Origin: Butyriboletus loyo
Lineage: Eukaryota; Basidiomycota; Agaricomycetes; Boletales; Boletaceae
Length of the DNA: 64,000 nt
Direction: 5' to 3'
Assembly (NCBI GenBank): GCA_038093515.1
Contig: JBBPSI010000075.1
Location: forward strand, 45,645-109,644
In this document: positions 48,001-59,167 of the stretch, in pieces
Position numbering within the stretch: the first letter of the stretch is position 1
Layout of the letters: every line of letters starts with the position of its first letter
Notes under the pieces: generated by a model
The model's database searches: none
The model's input: the letters and a program-made list of their open reading frames with translations, nothing else
What the model was told of the DNA's origin: nothing
Program-made: the position numbers and the translations under genes

Positions 48001-48084
48001 CATGGAAGCTTCTATTCGGTTCTGGAGTTCTTCGGCGATGTCGGCGATGGCCAGCGCTAGCAATATTGTCATAGGAACACACAA
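45030..48084 (-). CDS. Probable uncharacterised multi-exon gene(s)
   Basis: Several minus-strand frames have protein-like composition and appear chained by short introns, but I cannot assign a family. From upstream to downstream: TILLALAIADIAEELQNRIE and CRGFALYISICFQTGTADGK (47.8-48.07 kb, two frames, ending NTDTS with a stop near 47770), DVLDFGTQLGHTFKAWHPML (about 47.6 kb), frames at 46.8-47.4 kb, then HLTTVLRFFLLFATLTTEEV (46.1 kb), GPTPNDAWQIWFQNPTSLSV (45.75 kb), LPGLVFHAPLCDFLIGNAQI (45.4 kb), and ISPHLSYSSLSVLNISMFMR (45.2 kb). It may be one gene, two genes, or decayed. Coordinates are the outer limits of the frames. Confidence 0.3.
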
Positions 48085-49310
48085 AGTCGATATTGCTTGG
48101 AGTCATTTTGCTTGTTCGTATGTGCGTGTAGGGCATGCATACTTTTTCTTTTTCGTTTGTCGATACGTGACGAGGGGTAGGGATGATCGGTATAGCACAG
48201 AGCAACTGGAGTACAAAGGCCGGTCGGCCGTGACTTGGATGAAGTTCGAACCCGAGGTCTTGGGGACTCAAGCGCTCACCAGCAGTGACCCTATCCACTC
48301 AGTGCGTATGCACTCAATTTTGCTGCGCCCTGGTACCTTTGAAAGCCCCACAACCCTGATCAGGTTGGTTGACCTTCCAAAAATGGGTTCACAATCGACT
48401 CTGCGGCCTGGACACATCGAACTCTACCCTTCTTTCCTCCTAGGAATGGCAGGTAATAATGACCTGGAAAATACCCACCACTCTGAGCGAGTCGTACTCT
48501 GGCACTGGTGAGACTGTCAGTAAGTCTGACATAGACGAAAGGACAATAGGGGGTTTACCCAAAGGAAGAGGTTGATAATGTTCTCGTTATCCATGAGGAT
48601 ACCAATCCAGGACCCTTGCAGAGCGTCAATGACGACGTGATACGGCCCACCGTCGACGTCTCACCCCCACGTTCAATGTGCCGTCTACCATCGGATGATC
48701 GACTCTGATTCGTCCTGCATCGCGCCTCATTTTGTGGTGCAAACGTGACAAGCGGAGTCTTGCGCATCCCTTTCAGTCCTCATTGACGACCAGCCCCACA
48801 GAAATCACCCATCATACCATTTACCGAGCGCGTGTTTTGATCACATATCCGCCCAACCCCCACCATTCACTCCGATGTCGCCACTGCCAGAACACTGCCA
48901 CCTTTGAACAAAGATGGATAGAGCATCTGATATGCTCCTGAATACATCAGGTGCATTTCATGCATGGGAAAAGGGGTACGAGCTTCCTATTGTTTTTGTT
49001 TTTGTTTTTTTCTTCAAGCATCTGTCCTTTCCATTCGATGTGGATGCGCTTTCGCTTCGCCTCATAGGTCAACGTTCAACCCTTGTGGCATGCCCGCTGC
49101 CACGAACTCCTAGACTCGTCATGATGCCCATCTACCATGGACCCGCCTCTGCTCTGCTCGACACTGAAGAGCGAACGAGAACGAGATTCGCCACCTTGCC
49201 ACTTTACCACTTTGCCACTTTGCCTGCCGGTGCTACGTACCACATCTGACACGACGGGTGCTCAGAGACCCAACCCCGGAAACGTGGATCGATGGTGTCG
49301 CGTCTTACCC

Positions 49311-49352
49311 ACGCACACACACATGCACACACACACACACATGCACACACAG
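49311..49352. repeat. CA dinucleotide microsatellite
   Basis: About 20 CA units interrupted twice by atg. The plus-strand Thr-His frame and the minus-strand Cys-Val frame here are shadows. Confidence 0.9.
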
Positions 49353-49589
49353 CGCTGGCGCGTCCTCTTTTCCCCCCTCAAGCCGCCTAACCAGATCGGG
49401 GTAAGTAATATAAGGCCACGCTGCACGCTCCCAGCGTAAACCCGGGTTCCTGTATATACTCGGTCGGTCAAACCTGACGCAAAACAGCCGCAACTTGTGG
49501 ACGAAGTTCGATGATTCGAATTCGCAACCCCCGTGACGAATTCCACATGGCATTGGCACGCGTTGCACACTTGGCGTTTCAACATCACG

Positions 49590-49665
49590 ATCATTTATCA
49601 TTTATCATTTATCATTTGTCCTGTGTCATTTGTCATTTGTCATGTGTCATTTGTCGTTTGTGAGT
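49590..49665. repeat. TCATTTR heptamer minisatellite
   Basis: About ten units alternating tcattta, tcatttg and tcatgtg types run in tandem. Confidence 0.85.
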
Positions 49666-50036
49666 TTATTATTTGCCATGTATCTGAATTCATTTACTTA
49701 CGGACCGAACTCCCCGGGCGTCCCCGTGATGGCGTATATGTAGATAACTATACAGCGTACACCGAGACGTGCGCGTGAGGGACTGGCTCGGACTCGGTGG
49801 TCGAGTGGGGTAAGCAAAGGTCGTTACATTTATATGGCAGTCCCCTCGAGGCCCAGTATTACACTACGGCCTCGTACTCCCCCTCCCCCCAACCGCTTCA
49901 GATTCAGATTCAGATGATGCACAATTCCCCCCTTTCTCGAGAAATTCGCTGTAACGTGATTTCGTCACGGGACCACGCCACATTCTATACGGTTCTCCGT
50001 TCCCACGTCGAGTCGATCGTACACTATTCCTTTTTG

Positions 50037-50058
50037 AAAAAAAAAAAAAAAAAAAAAA
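50037..50058. repeat. Poly-A run of 22
   Basis: An uninterrupted A run on the plus strand. It could be the tail of a retroposed transcript or a simple repeat; the upstream 200 bp show no coding match. Confidence 0.8.
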
Positions 50059-50879
50059 GATTGAAACGCACGTTCGTGGCGTCCGTTGCCGGGCTGGATC
50101 AGGCTCGTCGAGAACAGTAGAACATGCAAGTGACGGACGACTCAGCGTGTCCTTGGTTCAATGATATCATTGTCACGAGCCCAATGTCCATCATTGAAAT
50201 ATTGATACCCGACTCGGCACTCGAACGTTTCACGTTTTGAACAATGCCAATCCCTGACATGAACGTCGTGTAGAAGACGGATACGGTAGTATACATCAAG
50301 CCCTTTTTGTATGTTCAGTGTATCGGATAGACAAGGATAGACAACGAGAATCGATCGTCAATCGATCGCACTTTGGTCCTCCTCCGTCTCAAAGAATGTG
50401 TGTATCGGTTGGCGATTTGGATTAGCTAGTGATGACATGCCATTTCCAGGTGTTGTTTGCGGTAGAGAAAAGGATGAACGAGGGGACGGCTAGGATCAGA
50501 TGAAAAAGAAAAAGAAAACCGAGTGTAGTAACACAAGAACCAAATTCCCAACATAGCTATTCCATATCATGAGCGGCGCCGACTAAGGAGACATCTACAA
50601 ATAGTCCATTTTTTGTTTTCCGGACAGCGGAGAGACAACCCGAGGAAAAGACCACCAAAAGAACGCGGTTTTGGCGACAGACAATGCGGTTGCGCGGTAG
50701 GATGCGTGTATATGCGATGCGAATGCGAGTGTGCTTGGTGTAACATGGACATTGCTTTTTTTTTGCCGAGTGCTTGAAATCGTTCTTTGTTGTGATCTCC
50801 GCGGGACCTCCCCCTTCCCATTCCCAAAACCAAGAATCTCGAACCAGGGATTGATTTCGTTTATCCGAAGCGCGATATG

Positions 50880-53186
50880 CTAATCATCGTTTTCCGCGTC
50901 CTCCGCTTTCATACTCGTACTTCGGTTTTCCGCCGCATGGACAGCCTCGAGGAGCTCCGCGTCCGCGTCTGCATCCGCATCCGCATCACCGTCCGCATCT
51001 GGATCACCTTCGGCGTCCGCCGACGATTCGTCTGACCCACGACGGGAATTTGAATGAGAATGCGAGTGACTCGGCGATGGAAGGTGTTTTATCAGCGGCG
51101 GTGCAGCTAGACACGGGGAAATTAATTCAATCAAAAAGGCCAATATTGAAGAGACAAGTAACATCAATAAATCTTACCAGAACTCATCGGCCTTCGTCCC
51201 CTGTCTGCGCCTCCGCGTCGATGGGGCTCCTCGTCGTCAGCCTGCAATGTGGCGATGGCGGGTGGGGAAGGTGGCTCTCGTTGCGAATCGCCTGAACGGG
51301 AGGGGTGCGAAGAGGAAGAAGGTGCGAGCGATGACGTTGGTATCCGTTCTCGATCGCGTCTGTCCTTGGAAATGAACGACGGCATTTGGGTCGCATGTAC
51401 GATGAGCTGGGTTCCCCCCGATCCGATCCCTACGGTCACGGGCATCGTGTCCGTGCGCGTAACTCGGTCTCCATGTACAGTCATCGAATGTGCGTGCACC
51501 AAGCTGTTTGTCGCGCCCTGGCCATGTTGCTGGCCAATGTGGGAATGGGATTGGTTCTGAGATTCTATCGTGCCCCTTCGTTCGACCCGCTTCATCTTCT
51601 TTCGACACCGGTCACAGACTGTGCCGGGGCCTTCGGGTCCGGGTCCCCATTTCTCGACGCATTTACCATCCTTGTAACGGCCGGCTAACCCACACTGCCG
51701 ACAGATCCGTTGGCCCTGGGCGTTTGTGGGTGGATATGGAGCGTGAGGGTGAGAAACTGCAGCTGGCGCAGGTGCCGTCATGGGTTGATGGACCGTGGTA
51801 GTCGGTGTGGGTGGAGGGGGCGCGGTAGTCGTCGTGATAGGCGGGGCAGGGAGTGCGCCTGATCCGTTGACAACTAAAACGATGTCAGCGCCACGCGGGA
51901 GAGCAGCGTCAAAAGACGTACTGATGCCCGCGGACGATCCGGGCTTGTTCTTCTTCATCGGTGCGCCTGTGACAGGCGGCGCAAAGATATGGGTTTGGTA
52001 CATTCGTTGCTCGCCAGGCTGATCTAGAGGACCTGGGGTTGAGCCCGGGACGTGGCCGACGATTGAGCGCTGACTGTTGGGCGTGGGAGCGTGGTTTGGG
52101 TGTTGGTGGTGTGCAATAACGGCGCGTGGGGACTGGGGTTCTCCTCGGGGACGGGGGTCATCGGTCGATGCTTCGAGCAGCATCTCATCGATGGAGAGGG
52201 AGCGCTGAGAGGAGTGGGAAGATGATCTTGAGCGCGGATGGGGATTCAAGTGACGTGGAGGGGCGATGGCAGGATGGAGCGCGATATGTGGAGACGGGAG
52301 ATGGGAGCGATGGTGGACATGGACGTCAAGGGGTCGGCCACGGGGATGGGACTGGGGGTGATGTCAGATCGGGAGCAAGTGAGGGTGCAAAACGTACCCT
52401 GTCATAGTCGCGGTCGTTGCGAGAACGTTTTGCGGGGGGCTGACCAGCTGTGAGCTGATAGGAAGAATCGTCGATACTACCCGAGCGTGGTCTGACGCGA
52501 GAGGACGGGGGGTGAGGTGGTGGGGGTAAGGGGGGGATGCCGTGGGATGAGTTGAGGGAGGCCGAATGGCGATGGGAGCGGTGATTTGCGGAGGGAGGGG
52601 GCACGAGCATGGTAGCGGGGGTGTGGATGACTGCCTGGGGAGGGTAGCCGGGGAGGGGGACGGGTGTGAGGACGAGCTGGCCACCACCTTCGACGACGAG
52701 GCGGGAGAAACCCGCCCTGGCATCGGCTGCACGGAGTTCGATGAGGTGGAGGTAGCGATTGAGCTCCTCCCAGTTCTCGGAGAGGACGCGTCTGCGGGCG
52801 TCGGCTTCATCTCGAGCGTGTTCGGCGCGATCGGCACGTGCCTCGCACTCTACGATGACACGTTGGGCGGTTTCGGAGAGGGAGTGGGTGCCGCCGTTGC
52901 CGTTGTTGGCATTCGGGGGAGAAGGCCCTGTCGAGGAAGCAGCAGCGGAATAGGATGCAAGGAGACGCTCGGCCTTTTCGAGTCGCCTTCGAGTCGCAAC
53001 GAGGTCTTTTCGCAGCACCTCGGAGTCGCGATAGCTGGCGGTGAGGAGCTGGGCGAGCTGGGCGTTTGACTGGTTCGAGACGGTGCCGTTTGGGGGAGGG
53101 GACGTCATTGTCATGGTGAAGGAAGAGGTAGAGATGGGGGGATGGGTGTTGGTGATTGCGGATACTGGCTGGGGGGAGACAGACAT
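50880..53186 (-). CDS. Cys-cluster, coiled-coil nuclear-type protein
   Basis: Uncharacterised basidiomycete-type protein of about 730 residues in three exons. Exon 1 (from ATG 53186) has a leucine/arginine heptad region at about residues 35-75 (RKDLVATRRRLEKAERLL) and another around 105-155. It ends DRDYDR at a gtacgt donor. Exon 2 starts SHPRGRPLDVH and contains a four-cysteine cluster: CRQCGLAGRYKDGKC then about 16 residues to CDRCRKKMKR, resembling a GATA-like zinc-binding loop with wide spacing. It ends RRPMSS. Exon 3 has a Ser-His stretch, a Asp-Ala repeat and an acidic tail AEDAENDD. Splice phases I checked keep frame. Long Pro/Ser/Thr-rich stretches suggest a regulatory protein. DNA binding is inference. 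Confidence 0.8.
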
Positions 53187-56100
53187 GAAGATGGACGACG
53201 ATGGCCGTCCTCGGGTCTGTCTGGGAGAGAATGGCGGGGAGGACGTGGCGGGGAGCTGAGACTGATGCGGGAGGTGGACCGGGGTTGATAAGAACTCGCC
53301 GCTGCAGCGGGAGAGGGACCGAGCGGTACGCCAGCGGATTTCTCAAATCACCTTCGGCCGGCGTTTCTCCCCCCGCGAGGTTACCACAATAATGGACATG
53401 CAACGTTGGCGAGGCCTGGCAGGTTCTCGTCCAATTTAGCAACTTGGGCCTGCTAGCACCCAGCCTGCAATCGGCGCAGTGCCATGACCCCGATCACTGC
53501 CTCCATCCCGCCGCGCCTCCATCACCCGCCTCGTGGCTGTCGTGCGGCCAACTCCATCACCGCATACTCTCCCCATTGTCCCGCCGGCATCCACACCATC
53601 CGCCCACCATCATCCCGCCCAAAACCCGCTGCACGTCGTCGCACGTCGTCGCGTGTTTTCCCAGGTGATGGTCGACTCGTGTCGTCAGCATCCCTCGGGG
53701 TCCTGCCTCGTGTCGGCGCTGGTCTTCCCTCGTGCTGCGCCATTCTTCCATCGGACTTTTTTTCCGTTGCCTATCTGTTTTGATGCTGGCCTCGCGTTCT
53801 TCCCCATGCCTCCGCACCCGCGTCATAGATAGTCATCCACTGCCTTTCTCGGCCAAGCAAACCTTCACTGCAACCTTCCCATCACCGCAGATCACATCAC
53901 TGACATCACCTCCTCCCTCCACGCCCTTCCCATCTCGCTTACATCTCTCGTTGATCCTGTCCTCCATCCATCACCGGTCATCGCACTCTCACAGGGGCGC
54001 GACGCTCCGGTTTGCCGAACACTGAAACACGGCATATATACCACGCGCGATTAGGCGGACTCCGGGGTCTTTCGGTGGGAACGCACTTCCCGCCATGGGC
54101 GCTATGACGCGGGAACAACGTGCGAACTCATTTACTCACCTTTCAATCTCCGCTCCGCCAATGGCCGAGACCTGAATATGATGGTTGGCAAAAATCAAGC
54201 CTCGCGATCAGCTGGCGCTCTTGACAATGTATTTTATCTCACATCGACATCGCATCACAACGCAGGTAATTTACAACTCCATTCATTCCGTGAACCCATA
54301 ATGACATCGAAATTCACCTACTGACTAAAGGTAATTTCCTAAAATTCTGGCCTATAGATGGCAAGAATCATCCGGTTCCTTGGATCGTTACGACGATTAC
54401 CCCCTGGGCGATTTAAAAAAAAAAGCCAACCATCGATCTATGTGTCTACACTTCGTTTTTTGAAATTACAGAAAATTCCCTGGTCTCTACGACTGAACAC
54501 AGCCACTCCCACTCGCTACCAGCTCTAGATCAAAGGCCAGCGACCGTTGGACCAAGGGAGGGGGAACCAAGGGATTGGTTCCTTCACTTGAGACTCCTGG
54601 CACCTATCCACCATAATAAATTATTGAAACAATTTCCGCAGGACTAACTTCCTTATGTTCGTCATCGGCCAGTCCCGTTGGGTCTGGTGTTCGCCATCCG
54701 GCCCGCTGCCAACCCGTCTGCATGCCTCCAAAGTGTGCCGTCACAATTAGCTGTTACAAGGCGGCAAGCTTGCTGCAAAGTTTTCACCACCGTTGTGAAA
54801 CCACACCATGGAGTGTGTCTTCCTACGTGATTTCATACTCGCAAGGCGATCCAAGACTACCACAACTCCGATTTCCCATGTAGGGCTGAATTCCCTCGTT
54901 TGCAGCAGGTTGATGGCCACCTCAGCGTTTCGACTCGGTAGCTGCATGCCCTGTCGTAAATCGTTCCCACTCCAGCATGCGTATGTTCCTGATACAAAGG
55001 TAAGGAAAGCGCACACATTTCATAGAATACATAGACGTTTTCTTGAACGCGGGCTGCGTGTTGATTTGACGTGGACGATCTCGTATCGAACAGCCAAAAA
55101 AGAAGTGGGTGGGTACACTAACCTCCTATTTGTTCCGTTTATGCTGCTGGCACTTCATATCTTTTGTAGCCTCGGAGCCTTCCTATTTCCGAGCTCTGCA
55201 CTCGTGGAACGGCAGATTATTTATTTTTTCTCTCGAGAAGCATGCTGGTCCGTGCACCCTCCGTCTTGCGGCCACTACGTCCGCAATATCAGAGTTGACC
55301 TCGTCGCACGTCATCTGGCTCAACCAAATAATCCATCTCTCAGACGACGCAGATCCTGCCACGCTCCGGTCTCTCCCGTATACCGCTACGGGGATTTTTG
55401 ACTTGGTGTTTGGGCGACGTGCTAATCGTTCTGCCTGTTATCGCTGAAGCACTAATTCCTCGTTATCTACGCAGACGTCATACTCCCCATCGGTGCAGTG
55501 ATTTTCTCGCCGCACTGCCCCAGTGTGGAATGCCAGACTCCACCAGCATCCCATCGTGCACGAGGTTTCATTTACTTCCCCGGGCCGCACTGCGTGCCTT
55601 CCGGGTGATCTCCTTCATATTGTGTGAGACCCTGAATAATCCAGCACAGACACATGAACCTCCAGTTTCATCGTGAGGTCACTTTCACGTTGTTGGACTC
55701 GTGTAAGGTGATTTCATTATGATCTTCATCTTACTACTGGAACCTGTGACATCAACGTTGGGCCAGCACCGCCACATCTGAGAAAGGGTCGTTTCTTGTT
55801 GGAGATGCGTAAGACGAGACCGCAGACACATCGTTTCCCCGCAGAGGGGGTCCCTTTCATTCCCGATTAGCATTCTGCGCGAGGCTGCGGCCCTGTGGCA
55901 ACAAACCCTGTGAGCTCATACACAGTGCCTCATCGCCTCATCGATCGGGACAAAGCTTCCAGCCCGATGAGCTAGGCTACCAGACTTGGTCAAAATTTCA
56001 TTTAATCATACGGCGGGCACGACGCACGAGCGAGTGTTTGCCTTGCGCCGCGAAGAGGTTTCGAGATACAGATAGCCTACACATCACATCGTGTTTTACG

Positions 56101-56650
56101 TCGTTGCCTCGTGTGGGTCGTATGTTTCTGCAAATGGGAATTTATATCAAAAGAGACGTCACGAAGCGACTGCGCCGGGGATCGAATATCGAATATTGAA
56201 TATTAAATATGGGATGGGCCTCCCCAGGGTCAGATGCGGCGCGCACGTCGTGTTGATCGGGTTCAAGATGACGTCTTTGGCCTCACACACTATGTCGAAG
56301 ATCAAAATTAATAGGACACCGGCGGGAGCCCGCTTTCGACTTGGTGCATACTAGGGCCATCGGTAGGTCGACGCTCCCCACGAAGACATTATGATCCACG
56401 CAATGTCGACCTTCGGATGATCGCACAAGACCCTCCTGCGTAACATATGGAGATTAAAAGTCCGCGAGCGCCGGAGAGGTAGTTTATTGTCGACGAGTCA
56501 TTGGACTGCGGCGTAGTCCTTTCCACGATACGACTCTTAACTACCGGGCCCAATTCACGGTCTCAACCTTTCTTTATTGTGTTTAATACATTGGAGCCGA
56601 GACAATCATCGCTGTGCAATCCGAATCCTTATTGTGGTGGGATTTCAGAT
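53187..56650. other. Interval without a recognised gene
   Basis: The first 800 bp are CT-rich on the plus strand and form the upstream flank of the Cys-cluster gene. At 54.8-55.7 kb, overlapping frames on both strands have some coding flavour (plus strand: ASEPSYFRALHSWNGRLFIF) but no family match, and their start and end cannot be fixed. A-runs and AT-rich patches lie near 54410. Confidence 0.4.
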
Positions 56651-58379
56651 ATGATCATCATCGTCGACGATTCAAAGCCGCAGCAACCTCTTCTTCCGCA
56701 GGACCACGCTGTAGGTCCATTAAACGGCAACTTCGGGCCCGTCCATCCACAGTCGCCTTCGGGTCCACCTTCATACTCACCCTCATATCACACTACTACG
56801 CCACTCCTGCCACCTCCACCGCCCCCGTCATATCCGAAATACCCCAGCTACCACCGCCCTGGTGGGCCCACTGTAGAGGTACACAATCGTCAATCCCCAA
56901 CCAAGAGGTTCTTCAAGGCGTTTGGGATCGCGTTCATCATCTACCTTGCGATTCTAAATCTCACGCACACCATCGTCCGCATGGCGAGTGGCGGCCTCGT
57001 AAGTTCTGTTTCGCAAAAAAAAAAACAGACGAGGCAGTGCTGACTCTTGTTCGTTTATTGTGAAAGCGCTGGCATCATGATGCTGCTGGCGTTCCTCTAG
57101 CCGAAGATGGCAACGTTCTTCAATCGATTGGCGGCCTCAACTGGTCGTCTTATCACTCCCGCCCACACTGGGCGCCCAACTACCCCGAAAGTGCCGAGAC
57201 GTCGTTTATCCTACCGATCGCGTCTGAAGGGTTGTACCTCATCTCGCGGGGCTCGTATCAGAATGGAAAAGTAGAGGTCAAGCAGTCGACCGAACGGGGT
57301 GATGTCAAGGTGGACGTGCGTGTGGCATATCACAGCGAACGGGCGCTTGCACTCGCGACCGTATGTCGACTTCAGAAAGGTGGGAAGAGAGATGGGGTGG
57401 GTATCTATGTGAGTATTCGACCTCTCCACCTTCTCTTTTACGAGTCTTGACCAATCCATCGATCGTTAGACACCCACTCCAGCATTCGCCCGTGCTCGCG
57501 ATCGATTGCACTTTGAAGTCGTGTTCACGTTCCCGGCTGCGAGAACGGAGAGCTCCCCACTTCGCATCAAGGAATTCACGACACAGACGAGTAACTTTGC
57601 GCACCAGATTGGAGATCTGTGGCAGTCGATGTTGTTTGAGAATATGGAGCTGAAAGCGTCCAATGCATCCATTCAAGCCAGCGTAAATACATCTCACACG
57701 ACCGATCTCCATGACTATAGGCTGATCATCTGTTTCGACTAGTCCGTCACGCTGACGAGAGGGTCATTGACCTCGTCCAATGGCCCTATCACTGGTCACT
57801 TCAACACGTCCAACTCGTTGACTCTGCACACCTCCAACGCGCACATTCAAGTGACTGCGTCCCTTCTTAGCGCAGGAAGAGATGCGGTCAAGCTGGAGAT
57901 GCGAACGAGTAACAGGTTGGTCCAAGAACACTGTAATCACCGGGCAATCATTGACATCGGTCACGCATAGCCCGATCACCTCGTCGGTATCACTGATCAC
58001 CGACTCTGGTTCGGGAGGCAATTTTATCGTGAAATCGCGCTCCAGTAACGGCGCGATCAGACTTCAGTACGATGATGCCCCGCTGAGGGCACGTCTCGTT
58101 TCGGACGTGAGGACCACGAATGGCCCGGTGTCGGTCGTGATGCACCCTGCGTTTGAGGGGAGGTACGAAGTGTCGACCTCGAACAGTCATCCCGTCGTGC
58201 GGGACACGCATCCGGCGGATCCTTCGGGGGCAGGTCGACGCCGTAACGTGAACCAAACGACGTACCGGAACACGATTTCGGGAACGGCGTATTGGGCGGG
58301 GAGTGAAGGTCCAAGAAGAGGCACGGAAAGCATTTCTACGGTGCATACTAGCAATGCGCGGGTATCATTGGATCTCTGA
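56651..58379 (+). CDS. DUF7330-type single-pass membrane protein
   Basis: Conserved basidiomycete protein of unknown function. Start ATG 56651. The N-terminus (residues 1-80) is proline/serine-rich (PLLPPPPPPSYPKYPSY), followed by one transmembrane helix at about 88-109 (FFKAFGIAFIIYLAILNL). After an intron comes the folded part: EDGNVLQSIGGLNWSSYH, ASEGLYLISRGSYQNGKVEV, and then repeated beta-strand-like units built on TSN (ASNASIQASV, LTSSNGPITGHFNTSNSLT, SSNGAIRLQY, TTNGPVSVVM, HTSNARVSLDL), ending at the TGA at 58377-58379. About four introns. The repeated NGxI/TSN strands suggest an elongated beta-solenoid or adhesin-like fold (inference). The frame looks intact. Confidence 0.85.
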
Positions 58380-58665
58380 GGGATGCCTTGGCATTGGCGT
58401 GGTCACGGTCATGGGATGAAATATGTTCTTTTGAGGTTCTGGCGAGGACGAGAGACGGAAGGAGTCGGTGACGGGCCCCGGGATTGTAACGTTGTACTGT
58501 ATGGATGTGTGCAAGGAAATGTAGCATATATAGTATCTGTTGAGATGAAGCGAAATGTTTACTGAGCAACCACACACGAAAAGGATGTGAGGGATCATCA
58601 GGAGCAGGATAATTATTCTATTCCCCTATGATATGACTCTTCTAATATACAAGTTTTACTGAATC
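58380..58665. other. 3' flank of the DUF7330 gene
   Basis: Short spacer in which base composition shifts to AT-rich at about 58600, marking the start of the transposon nest. Confidence 0.5.
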
Positions 58666-58817
58666 TGTTGAACATATATTAGAATTATATAATATACTGA
58701 TTACATAACATGTGTAGTCAGACCATATATATACTTTGAACTCAGCTTATCTGAGTTCTAATCAATCTTGTTCTTACACCACTATGTGCATACCAGCAAG
58801 TCTCTAACAACCAACCA
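58666..58817 (+). repeat. Candidate 5' LTR of the gag-bearing copia remnant
   Basis: Begins tgttgaac, like the TGTTGAAA start of the LTRs at 60689 and 61693, and has a TATA-like catatatatac at about 58724. It lies about 350 bp upstream of the gag start. The right boundary is a guess, and similarity to the other LTRs beyond the first bases is not evident. Confidence 0.35.
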
Positions 58818-59167
58818 GTGAGTGTCTTTGGTACATCCTCACATGCACCTTTTCTACAGGTTATGAGCCCTGCTGAGCTCAGTTGAGCCTGCTAGTGCAG
58901 TCAGAAATGACTTGCACAGTGGTGTCTCCTGATGCCAAGGTTAAATGGTTGTTGCTTGCTGTGCTTTTAGCACACTGAGCACACCAGCTCATTTATTTTG
59001 GTTGTTTTCCTCCAGACTCCAATATGATGCAAAGTGATTGTTGTGATGTGCTTTTTAGCACTCCAACTTGATCTTTCTGCAGATTTTGGAGGATGAACCC
59101 ATGTTGGGACTTTGCATTTCTAATATGACTTGCATTTTTTCTGTAGATCTTCTATAAAACATCTACA

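Larger units (their letters stand above)
48085..50879. other. Gene-poor interval with simple repeats
   Basis: No recognised gene. A CA microsatellite, a TCATTTR heptamer array and a 22-base A run are listed separately. Around 50500-50880 lies the 3' flank of the Cys-cluster protein gene. Confidence 0.45.

Noticed and set aside
48002..48511. 169-codon plus-strand frame
   Set aside because: Residue pattern is unstructured and it overlaps better coding-like minus-strand frames.
49262..49601. Minus-strand Cys-Val repeat frames
   Set aside because: Produced by the CA microsatellite.
51164..52249. Separate gene starting at NPHPRSRSSSH
   Set aside because: The first codon is TTG, not ATG, and the frame joins the upstream coiled-coil exon through a clean gtacgt...cccag intron in phase.
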